From NCBI GenBank assembly GCA_916610825.1, contig OU744450.1, positions 16,060,267 to 16,124,266 on the forward strand: a stretch of DNA of 64,000 nt. Direction: 5' to 3'. Below, piece after piece: positions 9,118-22,157 of this stretch. The stretch's first letter is position 1. Each line of letters opens with the position of its first letter. Both the position numbers and the translations under genes were made by a program. Below the pieces are notes generated by a model. It did no database searches. It was not told where the DNA came from and saw nothing but the letters and a program-made list of their open reading frames with translations. This stretch comes from Haliclystus octoradiatus (lineage: Eukaryota > Cnidaria > Staurozoa > Stauromedusae > Haliclystidae).

Positions 9118-11153
9118 ATTGGGCATTGTTTTTGGTCATTTTGAGCTGTTTTTGTAAAAGTCGAATTCCCTTGGGAATTAGGCATTGTTTTTGGTCATTT
9201 TGAGCTGTTTTGTAAAATTGGAATTCCCTTGGGAATTAAGCATTTTTTTTTCTCATTTTTCATTCCCAAGGGAACAAAGCATTGTTTTTGGTCATTTTAA
9301 GCTGTTTTTGTAAAATTCGAATTCCCTTGGGAATTAAGCATTGTTTTTGTCATTTTGAGCTGTTTTTGTAAAATTCGAATTCCCTTGGGAATTAGGCATT
9401 GTTTTTGGTCATTTTGAGCTGTTTTTGTAAAATTCTAATTCCCTTGGGAATTGGGCATTGTTTTTGGTCATTTTGAGCTGTTTTTGTAAAAGTCGAATTC
9501 CCTTGGGAATTAGGCATTGTTTTTGGTCATTTTGAGCTGTTTTGTAAAATTGGAATTCCCTTGGGAATTAAGCATTGTTTTTTCTCATTTTTCTTTCCCA
9601 AGGGAACAAAGCATTGTTTTTGGTCATTTTAAGCTGTTTTTGTAAAATTCGAATTCCCTTGGGAATTAAGCATTGTTTTTTCTCATTTTTCATTCCCAAG
9701 GGAACAAAGCATTGTTTTTGGTCATTTTAAGCTGTTTTTGTAAAATTCGAATTCCCTTGGGAATTAAGCATTGTTTTTGGTCATTTGAAGCTGTTTTTGT
9801 AAAATTCGAATTCCCTTGGGAATTGGGCATAGTTTTTGGTCATTTTGAGCTGTTTTAGTAAAAGTCGAATTCCCTTGGGAATTAGGCATTATTTTTGGTC
9901 ATTTTGAGCTGTTTTGTAAAATTCGAATTCCCTTGGGAATTAAGCATTGTTTTTTCTAATTTTTCATTCCCAAGGGAACAAAGCATTGTTTTTGGTCATT
10001 TTAAGCTGTTTTTGTAAAATTCGAATTCCCTTGGGAATTAAGCATTGTTTTTGTCATTTTGAGCTGTTTTTGTAAAATTCGAATTCCCTTGGGAATTGGG
10101 CATTGTTTTTGGTCATTTTGAGCATTTTTTGTAAAATTCGAATTCCCTTGGGAATTAAGCATTGTTTTTTCTCATTTTTCATTCCCAAGGGAACAAAGCA
10201 TTGTTTTTGGTCATTTTAAGCTGTTTTTGTAAAATTCGAATTCCCTTGGAAATTGGGCATTGTTTTTGGTCATTTTGAGCTGTTTTTGTAAAAGTCGAAT
10301 TCCCTTGGGAATTAGGCATTGTTTTTGGTCATTTTAAGCTGTTTTGTAAAATTCAAATTCCCTTGGGAATTACGCATTGTTTTTTCTCATTTTTCATTCC
10401 CAAGGGAACAAAGCATTGTTTTTGGTCATTTTAAGCTGTTTTTGTAAAATTCGAATTCCCTTTGGAATTAAGCATTGTTTTTGTCATTTTGAGCTGTTTT
10501 TGTAAAATTCGAATTCTCTTGGGAATTAGGCATTGTTTTTGATCGCTTTAAGCTGTATTTGCAAAATTCGAATTCCCTTGGGAATTAAGCATTGTTTTTT
10601 CTCATTTTTCCTTCCCAAGGGAACAAAGCATTGTTTTTGGTCATTTTAAGCTGTTTTTGTAAAATTCGAATTCCCTTGGGAATTGGGCATTGTTTTTGGT
10701 CATTTTGAGCTGTTTTTGTAAAAGTCGAATTCCCTTGGGAATTAGGCATTGTTTTTGGTCATTTTGAGCTGTTTTTGTAAAATTCGAATTCCCTTGGGAA
10801 TTAAGCATTGTTTTTGTCATTTTGAGCTGTTTTTGTAAAATTCGAATTCTCTTGGGAATTAGGTATTGTTTTTGATCGGTTTAAGCTGTTTTTGTAAAAT
10901 TCGAATTCCCTTGGGAATTGTTTTTGGTCATTTTGAGCTGTTTTTAAAAAATTCAAATTCTCTTGGGAATTGGGCATTGTTTTTGGTCGTTTCAAGCTCT
11001 TTTTGTAACAATCGAATTCCTTTGGGAATTGGGCATTGTTTTTGGTCATTTTGAGCTGTTTTTGTAAAATTCGAATTCCCTTGGGAATTAGGCATTGTTT
11101 TTGGTCATTTTGAGCTGTTTTTGTAAAATTCGAATTCCCTTGGGAATTAAGCA
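9118..11153. repeat. Super-unit run followed by a 52-bp-unit series
   Basis: Positions 9118-9600 continue the 332-bp super-units, including T8-run variants (GCATTTTTTTTTCTC near 9242) and a CTTTCCC core near 9594. From about 10,080 the units include the GAGCATTTTTTG tail variant. Positions 10,801-11,153 carry the GATCGG / 52-bp / GGTCGTTTCAAGCTC series. Only satellite is present. Confidence 0.8.
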
Positions 11154-11857
11154 TTGTTTGTTCTCATTTTCCATTCCCAAAGGAACAAAGCATTGTTTTT
11201 GGTCATTTTAAGCTGTTTTTGTAAAATTCGAATTCCCTTGGGAATTAAGCATTGTTTTTGGTCATTTGAAGCTGTTTTTGTAAAATTCGAATTCCCTTTG
11301 GAATTGGGCATTGTTTTTGGTCATTTTGAGCTGTTTTTGTAAAAGTCGAATTCCCTTTGGAATTAGGCATTGTTTTTGGTCATTTTGAGCTGTTTTGTAA
11401 AATTCGAATTCCCTTGGGAATTAAGCATTGTTTTTTCTCATTTTTCATTCCCAAGGGAACAAAGCATTGTTTTTGGTCATTTTAAGCTGTTTTTTTAAAA
11501 TTCGAATTTCCTTGGGAATTAAGCATTGTTTTTGGTCATTTTGAGCTGTTTTTGTAAAAGTCGAATTCCCTTGGGAATTAGGCATTGTTTTTGGTCATTT
11601 TGAGCTGTTTTGTAAAATTCAAATTCCCTTGGGAATTACGCATTGTTTTTTCTCATTTTTCATTCCCAAGGGAACAAAGCATTGTTTTTGGTCATTTTGA
11701 GCTGTTTTTGTAAAATTCGAATTCCCTTTGGAATTAAGCATTGTTTTTGTCATTTTGAGCTGTTTTTGTAAAATTCGAATTCTCTTGGGAATTAGGCATT
11801 GTTTTTGATCGCTTTAAGCTGTATTTGCAAAATTCGAATTCCCTTGGGAATTAAGCA
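11154..11857. repeat. 704-bp higher-order repeat, copy 1
   Basis: Repeats at 11858. Shared markers 703-704 bp apart include CTGTTTTTTTAAAATTC (11487 and 12190), the following TTCGAATTTCC, TTCAAATTCCC, TTACGCATTG and GTATTTGCAAAATTC. This copy starts with a variant T run (TTTGTTCTC) and a CCATTCCCAAAGG core. Confidence 0.8.
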
Positions 11858-12560
11858 TTGTTTTTTCTCATTTTTCATTCCCAAGGGAACAAAGCATTGT
11901 TTTTGGTCATTTTAAGCTGTTTTTGTAAAATTCGAATTCCCTTGGGAATTAAGCATTGTTTTTGGTCATTTGAAGCTGTTTTTGTAAAATTCGAATTCCC
12001 TTGGGAATTGGGCATTGTTTTGGTCATTTTGAGCTGTTTTTGTAAAAGTCGAATTCCCTTTGGAATTAGGCATTGTTTTTGGTCATTTTGAGCTGTTTTG
12101 TAAAATTCGAATTCCCTTGGGAATTAAGCATTGTTTTTTCTCATTTTTCATTCCCAAGGGAACAAAGCATTGTTTTTGGTCATTTTAAGCTGTTTTTTTA
12201 AAATTCGAATTTCCTTGGGAATTAAGCATTGTTTTTGGTCATTTTGAGCTGTTTTTGTAAAAGTCGAATTCCCTTGGGAATTAGGCATTGTTTTTGGTCA
12301 TTTTGAGCTGTTTTGTAAAATTCAAATTCCCTTGGGAATTACGCATTGTTTTTTCTCATTTTTCATTCCCAAGGGAACAAAGCATTGTTTTTGGTCATTT
12401 TAAGCTGTTTTTGTAAAATTCGAATTCCCTTTGGAATTAAGCATTGTTTTTGTCATTTTGAGCTGTTTTTGTAAAATTCGAATTCTCTTGGGAATTAGGC
12501 ATTGTTTTTGATCGCTTTAAGCTGTATTTGCAAAATTCGAATTCCCTTGGGAATAAAGCA
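11858..12560. repeat. 704-bp higher-order repeat, copy 2
   Basis: Tandem partner of 11154-11857. It has lost one G in TTTTGGTCATTTTGAG near 12,020, which shifts the offset from 704 to 703, and carries GGGAATAAAGC near 12,550. Positions 12,561-12,851 beyond it are ordinary satellite, including an AAGATTTGTTTTTT variant near 12,771. Confidence 0.8.
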
Positions 12561-12851
12561 TTGTTTTTTCTCATTTTTCATTCCCAAGGGAACAAAGCAT
12601 TGTTTTTGGTCATTTTAAGCTGTTTTTGTAAAATTCGAATTCCCTTGGGAATTGGGCATTGTTTTTGGTCATTTTGAGCTTTTTTTGTAAAAGTCGAATT
12701 CCCTTGGGAATTAGGCATTGTTTTTGGTCATTTTGAGCTGTTTTGTAAAGTTCGAATTCCTTTGGGAATTAAGATTTGTTTTTTCTCATTTTTCATTCCC
12801 AAGGGAATAAAGCATTGTTTTTGGTCATTTTAAGCTGTTTTTGTAAAATTG

Positions 12852-14899
12852 GAATTCCCTTGGGAATTAAGCATTGTTTTTGTCATTTTGAGCTGTTTTT
12901 GTAAAATTCGAATTCTCTTGGGAATTAGGCATTGTTTTTTCTCATTTTTCATTCCCAAGTGAACAAAGCATTGTTTTTGGTCATTTTAAGCTGTTTTTGT
13001 AAGATTCGAATTCCCTTGGGAATTAAGCATTGTTTTTTTCATTTTGAGCTGTTTTTGTAAAATTCGAATTCTCTTGGGAATAAGAAGGCATTGTTTTTGA
13101 TCGGTTTAAGCTGTTTTTGTAAAATTCGAATTCTCTTGGGAATTGTTTTTGGTCATTTTGAGCTGTTATTATAAAATTCGAATTCTCTTGGGAATTGGGC
13201 ATTGTTTTTGGTCGTTTTAAGCTCTTTTTGTGAAAGTCGAATTCCCTTGGGAATTAGGCATTGTTTTTGGTCATTTTGAGCTGTTTTGTAAAATTTGAAT
13301 TCCCTTGGGAATTGGGCATTGTTTTTGGTCATTTTGAGCTGTTTTTGTAAAATTCGAATTCTCTTGGGAATTAGGCATTGTTTTTGATCGCTTTAAGCTG
13401 TTTTTGCAAAATTCGAATTCCCTTGGGAATTAAGCATTGTTTTTTCTCATTTTTCATTCCCAAGGGAACAAAGCATTGTTTTTGGTCATTTTAAGCTGTT
13501 TTTGTAAATTTCGAATTCCCTTGGGAATTGGGCATTGTTTTTGGTCATTTTAAGCTGTTTTTGTAAATTTCGAATTCCCTTGGGAATTGGGCATTGTTTT
13601 TGGTCATTTTGAGCTGTTTTTGTAAAAGTCGAATTCCCTTGGGAATTAGGCATTGTTTTTGGTCATTTTGAGCTGTTTTGTAAAATTCGAATTCCCTTGG
13701 GAATTACGCATTGTTTTTTCTCATTTTTCATTCCCAAGGGAACAAAGCATTGTTTTTGGTCATTTTAAGCTGTTTTTGTAAAATTCGAATTCCCTTGGGA
13801 ATTAAGCATTGTTTTTGTCATTTTGAGTTGTTTTTGTAAAATTCGAATCCCCTTGGGAATTAGGCATTGTTTTTGGTCATTTTGAGCTGTTTTTGTAAAA
13901 TTCTAATTCCCTTGGGAATTGGGCATTGTTTTTGGTCATTTTGAGCTGTTTTTGTAAAAGTCGAATTCCCTTGGGAATTAGGCATTGTTTTTGGTCATTT
14001 TGAGCTGTTTTGTAAAATTGGAATTCCCTTGGGAATTAAGCATTGTTTTTTCTCATTTTTCATTCCCAAGGTAACAAAGCATTGTTTTTGGTCATTTTAA
14101 GCTGTTTTTGTAAAATTCGAATTCCCTTGGGAATTAAGCATTGTTTTTGTCATTTTGAGCTGTTTTTGTAAAATTCGAATTCCCTTGGGAATTAGGCATT
14201 GTTTTTGGTCATTTTGAGCTGTTTTTGTAAAATTCGAATTCCCTTGGGAATTGGGCATTGTTTTTGGTCATTTTGAGCTGTTTTTGTAAAAGTCGAATTC
14301 CCTTGGGAATTAGGCATTGTTTTTGGTCATTTTGAGCTGTTTTGTAAAATTGGAATTCCCTTGGGAATTAAGCATTGTTTTTTCTCATTTTTCATTCCCA
14401 AGGGAACAAAGCATTGTTTTTGGTCATTTTAAGCTGTTTTTGTAAAATTCGAATTCCCTTGGGAATTAAGCATTGTTTTTGTCATTTTGAGCTGTTTTTG
14501 TAAAATTCGAATTCCCTTGGGAATTAGGCATTGTTTTTGGTCATTTTGAGCTGTTTTTGTAAAATTCTAATTCCCTTGGGAATTGGGCATTGTTTTTGGT
14601 CATTTTGAGCTGTTTTTGTAAAAGTCGAATTCCCTTGGGAATTAGGCATTGTTTTTGGTCATTTTGAGCTGTTTTGTAAAATTGGAATTCCCTTGGGAAT
14701 TAAGCATTGTTTTTTCTCATTTTTCATTCCCAAGGGAACAAAGCATTGTTTTTGGTCATTTTAAGCTGTTTTTGTAAAATTCGAAATCCCTTGGGAATTA
14801 AGCATTGTTTTTGTCATTTTGAGCTGTTTTTGTAAAATTCGAATTCTCTTGGGAATTAGGCATTGTTTTTGATCGCTTTAAGCTGTTTTTGCAAAATTC
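12852..14899. repeat. About 2-kb higher-order repeat, copy 1 of 4 (2,048 bp)
   Basis: The defining marker is a unit reading GGGAATAAGAAGGCATTG at about 13,077, in which the usual TTAGG is replaced by TAAGAAGG, followed by TTGATCGG, a 52-bp unit, GTTATTATAAAATTC and GTGAAAGTC. The same order returns 2,048 bp later. CCCAAGTGAAC (12,954) and GTAAGATTC (near 12,999) are shared with copy 2 at the same offset. After the marker series come a GATCGCTTTAAGC unit and three 332-bp super-units. Confidence 0.82.
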
Positions 14900-16832
14900 G
14901 AATTCCCTTGGGAATTAAGCATTGTTTTTGTCATTTTGAGCTGTTTTTGTAAAATTCGAATTCTCTTGGGAATTAGGCATTGTTTTTTCTCATTTTTCAT
15001 TCCCAAGTGAACAAAGCATTGTTTTTGGTCATTTTAAGCTGTTTTTGTAAGATTCGAATTCCCTTGGGAATTAAGCATTGTTTTTTTCATTTTGAGCTGT
15101 TTTTGTAAAATTCGAATTCTCTTGGGAATAAGAAGGCATTGTTTTTGATCGGTTTAAGCTGTTTTTGTAAAATTCGAATTCTCTTGGGAATTGTTTTTGG
15201 TCATTTTGAGCTGTTATTATAAAATTCGAATTCTCTTGGGAATTGGGCATTGTTTTTGGTCGTTTTAAGCTCTTTTTGTGAAAGTCGAATTCCCTTGGGA
15301 ATTAGGCATTGTTTTTGGTCATTTTGAGCTGTTTTGTAAAATTTGAATTCCCTTGGGAATTGGGCATTGTTTTTGGTCATTTTGAGCTGTTTTTGTAAAA
15401 TTCGAATTCTCTTGGGAATTAGGCATTGTTTTTGATCGCTTTAAGCTGTTTTCGCAAAATTCGAATTCCCTTGGGAATTAAGCATTGTTTTTTCTCATTT
15501 TTCATTCCCAAGGGAACAAAGCATTGTTTTTGGTCATTTTAAGCTGTTTTTGTAAATTTCGAATTCCCTTGGGAATTAAGCATTGTTTTTGGTCATTTGA
15601 AGCTGTTTTTGTAAAATTCGAATTCCCTTGGGAATTGGGCATTGTTTTTGGTCATTTTGAGCTGTTTTTGTAAAAGTCGAATTCCCTTGGGAATTAGGCA
15701 TTGTTTTTGGTCATTTTGAGCTGTTTTGTAAAATTCGAATTCCCTTGGGAATTACGCATTGTTTTTTCTCATTTTTCATTCCCAAGGGAACAAAGCATTG
15801 TTTTTGGTCATTTTAAGCTGTTTTTGTAAAATTCGAATTCCCTTGGGAATTAAGCATTGTTTTTGTCATTTTGAGTTGTTTTTGTAAAATTCGAATCCCC
15901 TTGGGAATTAAGCATTGTTTTTGGTCATTTTGAGCTGTTTTTGTAAAATTCTAATTCCCTTGGGAATTAGGCATTGTTTTTGGTCATTTTGAGCTGTTTT
16001 TGTAAAAGTCGAATTCCCTTGGGAATTAGGCATTGTTTTTGGTCATTTTGAGCTGTTTTGTAAAATTGGAATTCCCTTGGGAATTAAGCATTGTTTTTTC
16101 TCATTTTTCATTCCCAAGGGAACAAAGCATTGTTTTTGGTCATTTTAAGCTGTTTTTGTAAAATTCGAATTCCCTTGGGAATTAAGCATTGTTTTTGTCA
16201 TTTTGAGCTGTTTTTGTAAAATTCGAATTCCCTTGGGAAATAGGCATTGTTTTTGGTCATTTTGAGCTGTTTTTGTAAAATTCTAATTCCCTTGGGAATT
16301 GGGCATTGTTTTTGGTCATTTTGAGCTGTTTTTGTAAAAGTCGAATTCCCTTGGGAATTAGGCATTGTTTTTGGTCATTTTGAGCTGTTTTGTAAAATTG
16401 GAATTCCCTTGGGAATTAAGCATTGTTTTTTCTCATTTTTCATTCCCAAGGGAACAAAGCATTGTTTTTGGTCATTTTAAGCTGTTTTTGTAAAATTCGA
16501 AATCCCTTGGGAATTAAGCATTGTTTTTGTCATTTTGAGCTGTTTTTGTAAAATTCGAATTCTCTTGGGAATTAGGCATTGTTTTTGATCGCTTTAAGCT
16601 GTTTTTTGCAAAATTCGAATTCCCTTGGGGATTAAGCATTGTTTTTTCTCATTTTTCATTCCCAAAGGAACAAAGCATTGTTTTTGGTCATTTTAAGCTG
16701 TTTTTGTAAAATTCGAATTCCCTTGGGAATTAAGCATTGTTTTTGGTCATTTGAAGCTGTTTTTGTAAAATTCGAATTCCCTTGGGAATTGGGCATAGTT
16801 TTTGGTCATTTTGAGCTGTTTTTGTAAAAGTC
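14900..16832. repeat. About 2-kb higher-order repeat, copy 2 of 4 (1,933 bp)
   Basis: The marker GGGAATAAGAAGG lies at about 15,124. CCCAAGTGAAC and GTAAGATTC are present as in copy 1. It is shorter than copy 1 because it carries one fewer group of units in the super-unit run. A GCTGTTTTTTGC tail near 16,600 has one extra T. Confidence 0.8.
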
Positions 16833-19312
16833 GAATTCCCTTGGGAATTAGGCATTGTTTTTGGTCATTTTGAGCTGTTTTGTAAAATTCGAATTCCCTT
16901 GGGAATTAAGCATTGTTTTTTCTCATTTTTCATTCCCAAGGGAACAAAGCATTGTGTTTGGTCATTTTAAGCTGTTTTTGTAAGATTCGAATTCCCTTGG
17001 GAATTAAGCATTGTTTTTTTCATTTTGAGCTGTTTTTGTAAAATTCGAATTCTCTTGGGAATAAGAAGGCATTGTTTTTGATCGGTTTAAGCTGTTTTTG
17101 TAAAATTCGAATTCTCTTGGGAATTGTTTTTGGTCATTTTGAGCTGTTATTATAAAATTCGAATTCTCTTGGGAATTGGGCATTGTTTTTGGTCGTTTTA
17201 AGTTCTTTTTGTGAAAGTCGAATTCCCTTGGGAATTAGGCATTGTTTTTGGTCATTTTGAGCTGTTTTGTAAAATTTGAATTCCCTTGGGAATTGGGCAT
17301 TGTTTTTGGTCATTTTGAGCTGTTTTTGTAAAATTCGAATTCTCTTGGGAATTAGGCATTGTTTTTGATCGCTTTAAGCTGTTTTTGCAAAATTCGAATT
17401 CCCTTGGGAATTAAGCATTGTTTTTTCTCATTTTTCATTCCCAAGGGAACAAAGCATTGTTTTTGGTCATTTTAAGCTGTTTTTGTAAATTTCGAATTCC
17501 CTTGGGAATTGGGCATTGTTTTTGGTCATTTTAAGCTGTTTTTGTAAAATTCGAATTCCCTTGGGAATTGGGCATTGTTTTTGGTCATTTTGAGCTGTTT
17601 TTGTAAAAGTCGAATTCCCTTGGGAATTAGGCATTGTTTTTGGTCATTTTGAGCTGTTTTGTAAAATTCGAATTCCCTTGGGAATTACGCATTGTTTTTT
17701 CTCATTTTTCATTCCCAAGGGAACAAAGCATTGTTTTTGGTCATTTTAAGCTGTTTTTGTAAAATTCGAATTCCCTTGGGAATTAAGCATTGTTTTTGTC
17801 ATTTTGAGTTGTTTTTGTAAAATTCGAATCCCCTTGGGAATTAGGCATTGTTTTTGGTCATTTTGAGCTGTTTTTGTAAAATTCTAATTCCCTTGGGAAT
17901 TGGGCATTGTTTTTGGTCATTTTGAGCTGTTTTTGTAAAAGTCGAATTCCCTTGGGAATTAGGCATTGTTTTTGGTCATTTTGAGCTGTTTTGTAAAATT
18001 GGAATTCCCTTGGGAATTAAGCATTGTTTTTTCTCATTTTTCATTCCCAAGGGAACAAAGCATTGTTTTTGGTCATTTTAAGCTGTTTTTGTAAATTTCG
18101 AATTCCCTTGGGAATTAAGCATTGTTTTTGGTCATTTGAAGCTGTTTTTGTAAAATTCGAATTCCCTTGGGAATTGGGCATTGTTTTTGGTCATTTTGAG
18201 CTGTTTTTGTAAAAGTCGAATTCCCTTGGGAATTAGGCATTGTTTTTGGTCATTTTGAGCTGTTTTGTAAAATTCGAATTCCCTTGGGAATTACGCATTG
18301 TTTTTTCTCATTTTTCATTCCCAAGGGAACAAAGCATTGTTTTTGGTCATTTTAAGCTGTTTTTGTAAAATTCGAATTCCCTTGGGAATTAAGCATTGTT
18401 TTTGTCATTTTGAGTTGTTTTTGTAAAATTCGAATCCCCTTGGGAATTAGGCATTGTTTTTGGTCATTTTGAGCTGTTTTTGTAAAATTCGAATTCCCTT
18501 GGGAATTAGGCATTGTTTTTGGTCATTTTGAGCTGTTTTTGTAAAAGTCGAATTCCCTTGGGAATTAGGCATTGTTTTTGGTCATTTTGAGCTGTTTTGT
18601 AAAATTGGAATTCCCTTGGGAATTAAGCATTGTTTTTTCTCATTTTTCATTCCCAAGGGAACAAAGCATTGTTTTTGGTCATTTTAAGCTGTTTTTGTAA
18701 AATTCGAATTCCCTTGGGAATTAAGCATTGTTTTTGTCATTTTGAGCTGTTTTTGTAAAATTCGAATTCCCTTGGGAATTAGGCATTGTTTTTGGTCATT
18801 TTGAGCTGTTTTTGTAAAATTCTAATTCCCTTGGGAATTGGGCATTGTTTTTGGTCATTTTGAGCTGTTTTTGTAAAAGTCGAATTCCCTTGGGAATTAG
18901 GCATTGTTTTTGGTCATTTTGAGCTGTTTTGTAAAATTGGAATTCCCTTGGGAATTAAGCATTGTTTTTTCTCATTTTTCATTCCCAAGGGAACAAAGCA
19001 TTGTTTTTGGTCATTTTAAGCTGTTTTTGTAAAATTCGAAATCCCTTGGGAATTAAGCATTGTTTTTGTCATTTTGAGCTGTTTTTGTAAAATTCGAATT
19101 CTCTTGGGAATTAGGCATTGTTTTTGATCGCTTTAAGCTGTTTTTGCAAAATTCGAATTCCCTTGGGGATTAAGCATTGTTTTTTCTCATTTTTCATTCC
19201 CAAAGGAACAAAGCATTGTTTTTGGTCATTTTAAGCTGTTTTTGTAAAATTCGAATTCCCTTGGGAATTAAGCATTGTTTTTGGTCATTTGAAGCTGTTT
19301 TTGTAAAATTCG
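16833..19312. repeat. About 2-kb higher-order repeat, copy 3 of 4 (2,480 bp)
   Basis: The marker lies at about 17,057. This copy keeps GTAAGATTC (near 16,981) but has CCCAAGGGAAC and the private substitution TTGTGTTTGG near 16,953. It is the longest copy because an extra block is inserted: the GTAAATTTC super-unit occurs both near 17,486 and near 18,092. Confidence 0.78.
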
Positions 19313-21061
19313 AATTCCCTTGGGAATTGGGCATAGTTTTTGGTCATTTTGAGCTGTTTTTGTAAAAGTCGAATTCCCTTGGGAATTAGGCATTGTTTTT
19401 GGTCATTTTGAGCTGTTTTGTAAAATTCGAATTCCCTTGGGAATTAAGCATTGTTTTTTCTCATTTTTCATTCCCAAGGGAACAAAGCATTGTTTTTGGT
19501 CATTTTAAGCTGTTTTTGTAAAATTCGAATTCTCTTGGGAATAAGAAGGCATTGTTTTTGATCGGTTTAAGCTGTTTTTGTAAAATTCGAATTCTCTTGG
19601 GAATTGTTTTTGGTCATTTTGAGCTGTTATTATAAAATTCGAATTCTCTTGGGAATTGGGCATTGTTTTTGGTCGTTTTAAGCTCTTTTTGTGAAAGTCG
19701 AATTCCCTTGGGAATTAGGCATTGTTTTTGGTCATTTTGAGCTGTTTTGTAAAATTTGAATTCCCTTGGGAATTGGGCATTGTTTTTGGTCATTTTGAGC
19801 TGTTTTTGTAAAATTCGAATTCTCTTGGGAATTAGGCATTGTTTTTGATCGCTTTAAGCTGTTTTTGCAAAATTCGAATTCCCTTGGGAATTAAGCATTG
19901 TTTTTTCTCATTTTTCATTCCCAAGGGAACAAAGCATTGTTTTTGGTCATTTTAAGCTGTTTTTGTAAATTTCGAATTCCCTTGGGAATTAAGCATTGTT
20001 TTTGGTCATTTGAAGCTGTTTTTGTAAAATTCGAATTCCCTTGGGAATTGGGCATTGTTTTTGGTCATTTTGAGCTGTTTTTGTAAAAGTCGAATTCCCT
20101 TGGGAATTAGGCATTGTTTTTGGTCATTTTGAGCTGTTTTGTAAAATTCGAATTCCCTTGGGAATTACGCATTGTTTTTTCTCATTTTTCATTCCCTGGG
20201 AATTAGGCATTGTTTTTGGTCATTTTAAGCTGTTTTTGTAAAATTCGAATTCCCTTGGGAATTAAGCATTGTTTTTGTCATTTTGAGTTGTTTTTGTAAA
20301 ATTCGAATCCCCTTGGGAATTAGGCATTGTTTTTGGTCATTTTGAGCTGTTTTTGTAAAATTCTAATTCCCTTGGGAATTGGGCATTGTTTTTGGTCATT
20401 TTGAGCTGTTTTTGTAAAAGTCGAATTCCCTTGGGAATTAGGCATTGTTTTTGGTCATTTTGAGCTGTTTTGTAAAATTGGAATTCCCTTGGGAATTAAG
20501 CATTGTTTTTTCTCATTTTTCATTCCCAAGGGAACAAAGCATTGTTTTTGGTCATTTTAAGCTGTTTTTGTAAAATTCGAATTCCCTTGGGAATTAAGCA
20601 TTGTTTTTGTCATTTTGAGCTGTTTTTGTAAAATTCGAATTCCCTTGGGAATTAGGCATTGTTTTTGGTCATTTTGAGCTGTTTTTGTAAAATTCTAATT
20701 CCCTTGGGAATTGGGCATTGTTTTTGGTCATTTTGAGCTGTTTTTGTAAAAGTCGAATTCCCTTGGGAATTAGGCATTGTTTTTGGTCATTTTGAGCTGT
20801 TTTGTAAAATTGGAATTCCCTTGGGAATTAAGCATTGTTTTTTCTCATTTTTCATTCCCAAGGGAACAAAGCATTGTTTTTGGTCATTTTAAGCTGTTTT
20901 TGTAAAATTCGAAATCCCTTGGGAATTAAGCATTGTTTTTGTCATTTTGAGCTGTTTTTGTAAAATTCGAATTCTCTTGGGAATTAGGCATTGTTTTTGA
21001 TCGCTTTAAGCTGTTTTTGCAAAATTCGAATTCCCTTGGGGATTAAGCATTGTTTTTTCTC
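19313..21061. repeat. About 2-kb higher-order repeat, copy 4 of 4
   Basis: The marker lies at about 19,537 but is entered directly from an ordinary GTAAAATTC tail. The CCCAAGTGAAC and GTAAGATTC units that precede it in copies 1 and 2 are missing, so part of the left side has been deleted. It also holds the shortened core junction near 20,195. The right edge merges into the 1,096-bp duplication. Confidence 0.75.
20181..20210. repeat. Recombination junction inside the CCC/GGG core
   Basis: The 98-bp unit here reads CTCATTTTTCATTCCC and then TGGGAATTAGGCATTG. The left part belongs to the flipped-core half of a 98-bp unit, which normally continues AAGGGAAC. The right part belongs to an ordinary monomer, which normally reads CCCTTGGGAATT. 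The join leaves CCC-T-GGG, one base short of either parent, so the crossover fell inside the palindromic core. Confidence 0.8.
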
Positions 21062-22157
21062 ATTTTTCATTCCCAAAGGAACAAAGCATTGTTTTTGGTC
21101 ATTTTAAGCTGTTTTTGTAAAATTCGAATTCCCTTGGGAATTAAGCATTGTTTTTGGTCATTTGAAGCTGTTTTTGTAAAATTCGAATTCCCTTGGGAAT
21201 TGGGCATAGTTTTTGGTCATTTTGAGCTGTTTTTGTAAAAGTCGAATTCCCTTGGGAATTAGGCATTGTTTTTGGTCATTTTGAGCTGTTTTGTAAAATT
21301 CGAATTCCCTTGGGAATTAAGCATTGTTTTTTCTCATTTTTCATTCCCAAGGGAACAAAGCATTGTTTTTGGTCATTTTAAGCTGTTTTTGTAAAATTCG
21401 AATTCCCTTGGGAATTAGGCATTGTTTTTGGTCATTTTGAGCTGTTTTTGTAAAATTCGAATTCCCTTGTGAATTAAGCATTGTTTTTTCTCATTTTTCA
21501 TTCCCAAGGGAACAAAGCATTGTTTTTGGTCATTTTAAGCTGTTTTTGTAAAATTCGAATTCCCTTGGGAATTAAGCATTGTTTTTGGTCATTTGAAGCT
21601 GTTTTTGTAAAATTCGAATTCCCTTGGGAATTGGGCATTGTTTTTGGTCATTTTGAGCTGTTTTTGTAAAAGTCGAATTCCCTTGGGAATTAGGCATTGT
21701 TTTTGGTCATTTTGAGCTGTTTTGTAAAATTCGAATTACCTTGGGAATTAAGCATTGTTTTTTCTCATTTTTCATTCCCAAGGGAACAAAGCATTGTTTT
21801 TGGTCATTTTAAGCTGTTTTTGTAAAATTCGAATTCCCTTGGGAATTAAGCATTGTTTTTGTCATTTTGAGCTGTTTTTGTAAAATTCGAATACCCTTGG
21901 GAATTAGGCATTGTTTTTGGTCATTTTGAGCTGTTTTTGTAAAATTCGAATTCCCTTGGGAATTAAGCATTGTTTTTGTCATTTTGAGCTGTTTTTGTAA
22001 AATTCGAATTCCCTTGGGAATTAAGCATTGTTTTTGGTCATTTGAAGCTGTTTTTGTAAAATTCGAATTCCCTTGGGAATTGGGCATAGTTTTTGGTCAT
22101 TTTGAGCTGTTTTTGTAAAAGTCGAATTCCCTTGGGAATTAGGCATTGTTTTTGGTC
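21062..22157. repeat. 1,096-bp tandem duplication, copy 1
   Basis: Markers recur 1,096 bp on: CCCAAAGGAAC (near 21,072 and 22,168), GGGCATAG, CTTGTGAATTAAGC (near 21,468 and 22,564), GAATTACCTTGGG (near 21,734 and 22,830) and GAATACCC (near 21,890 and 22,986). The sequences are otherwise alike by eye. Confidence 0.85.
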
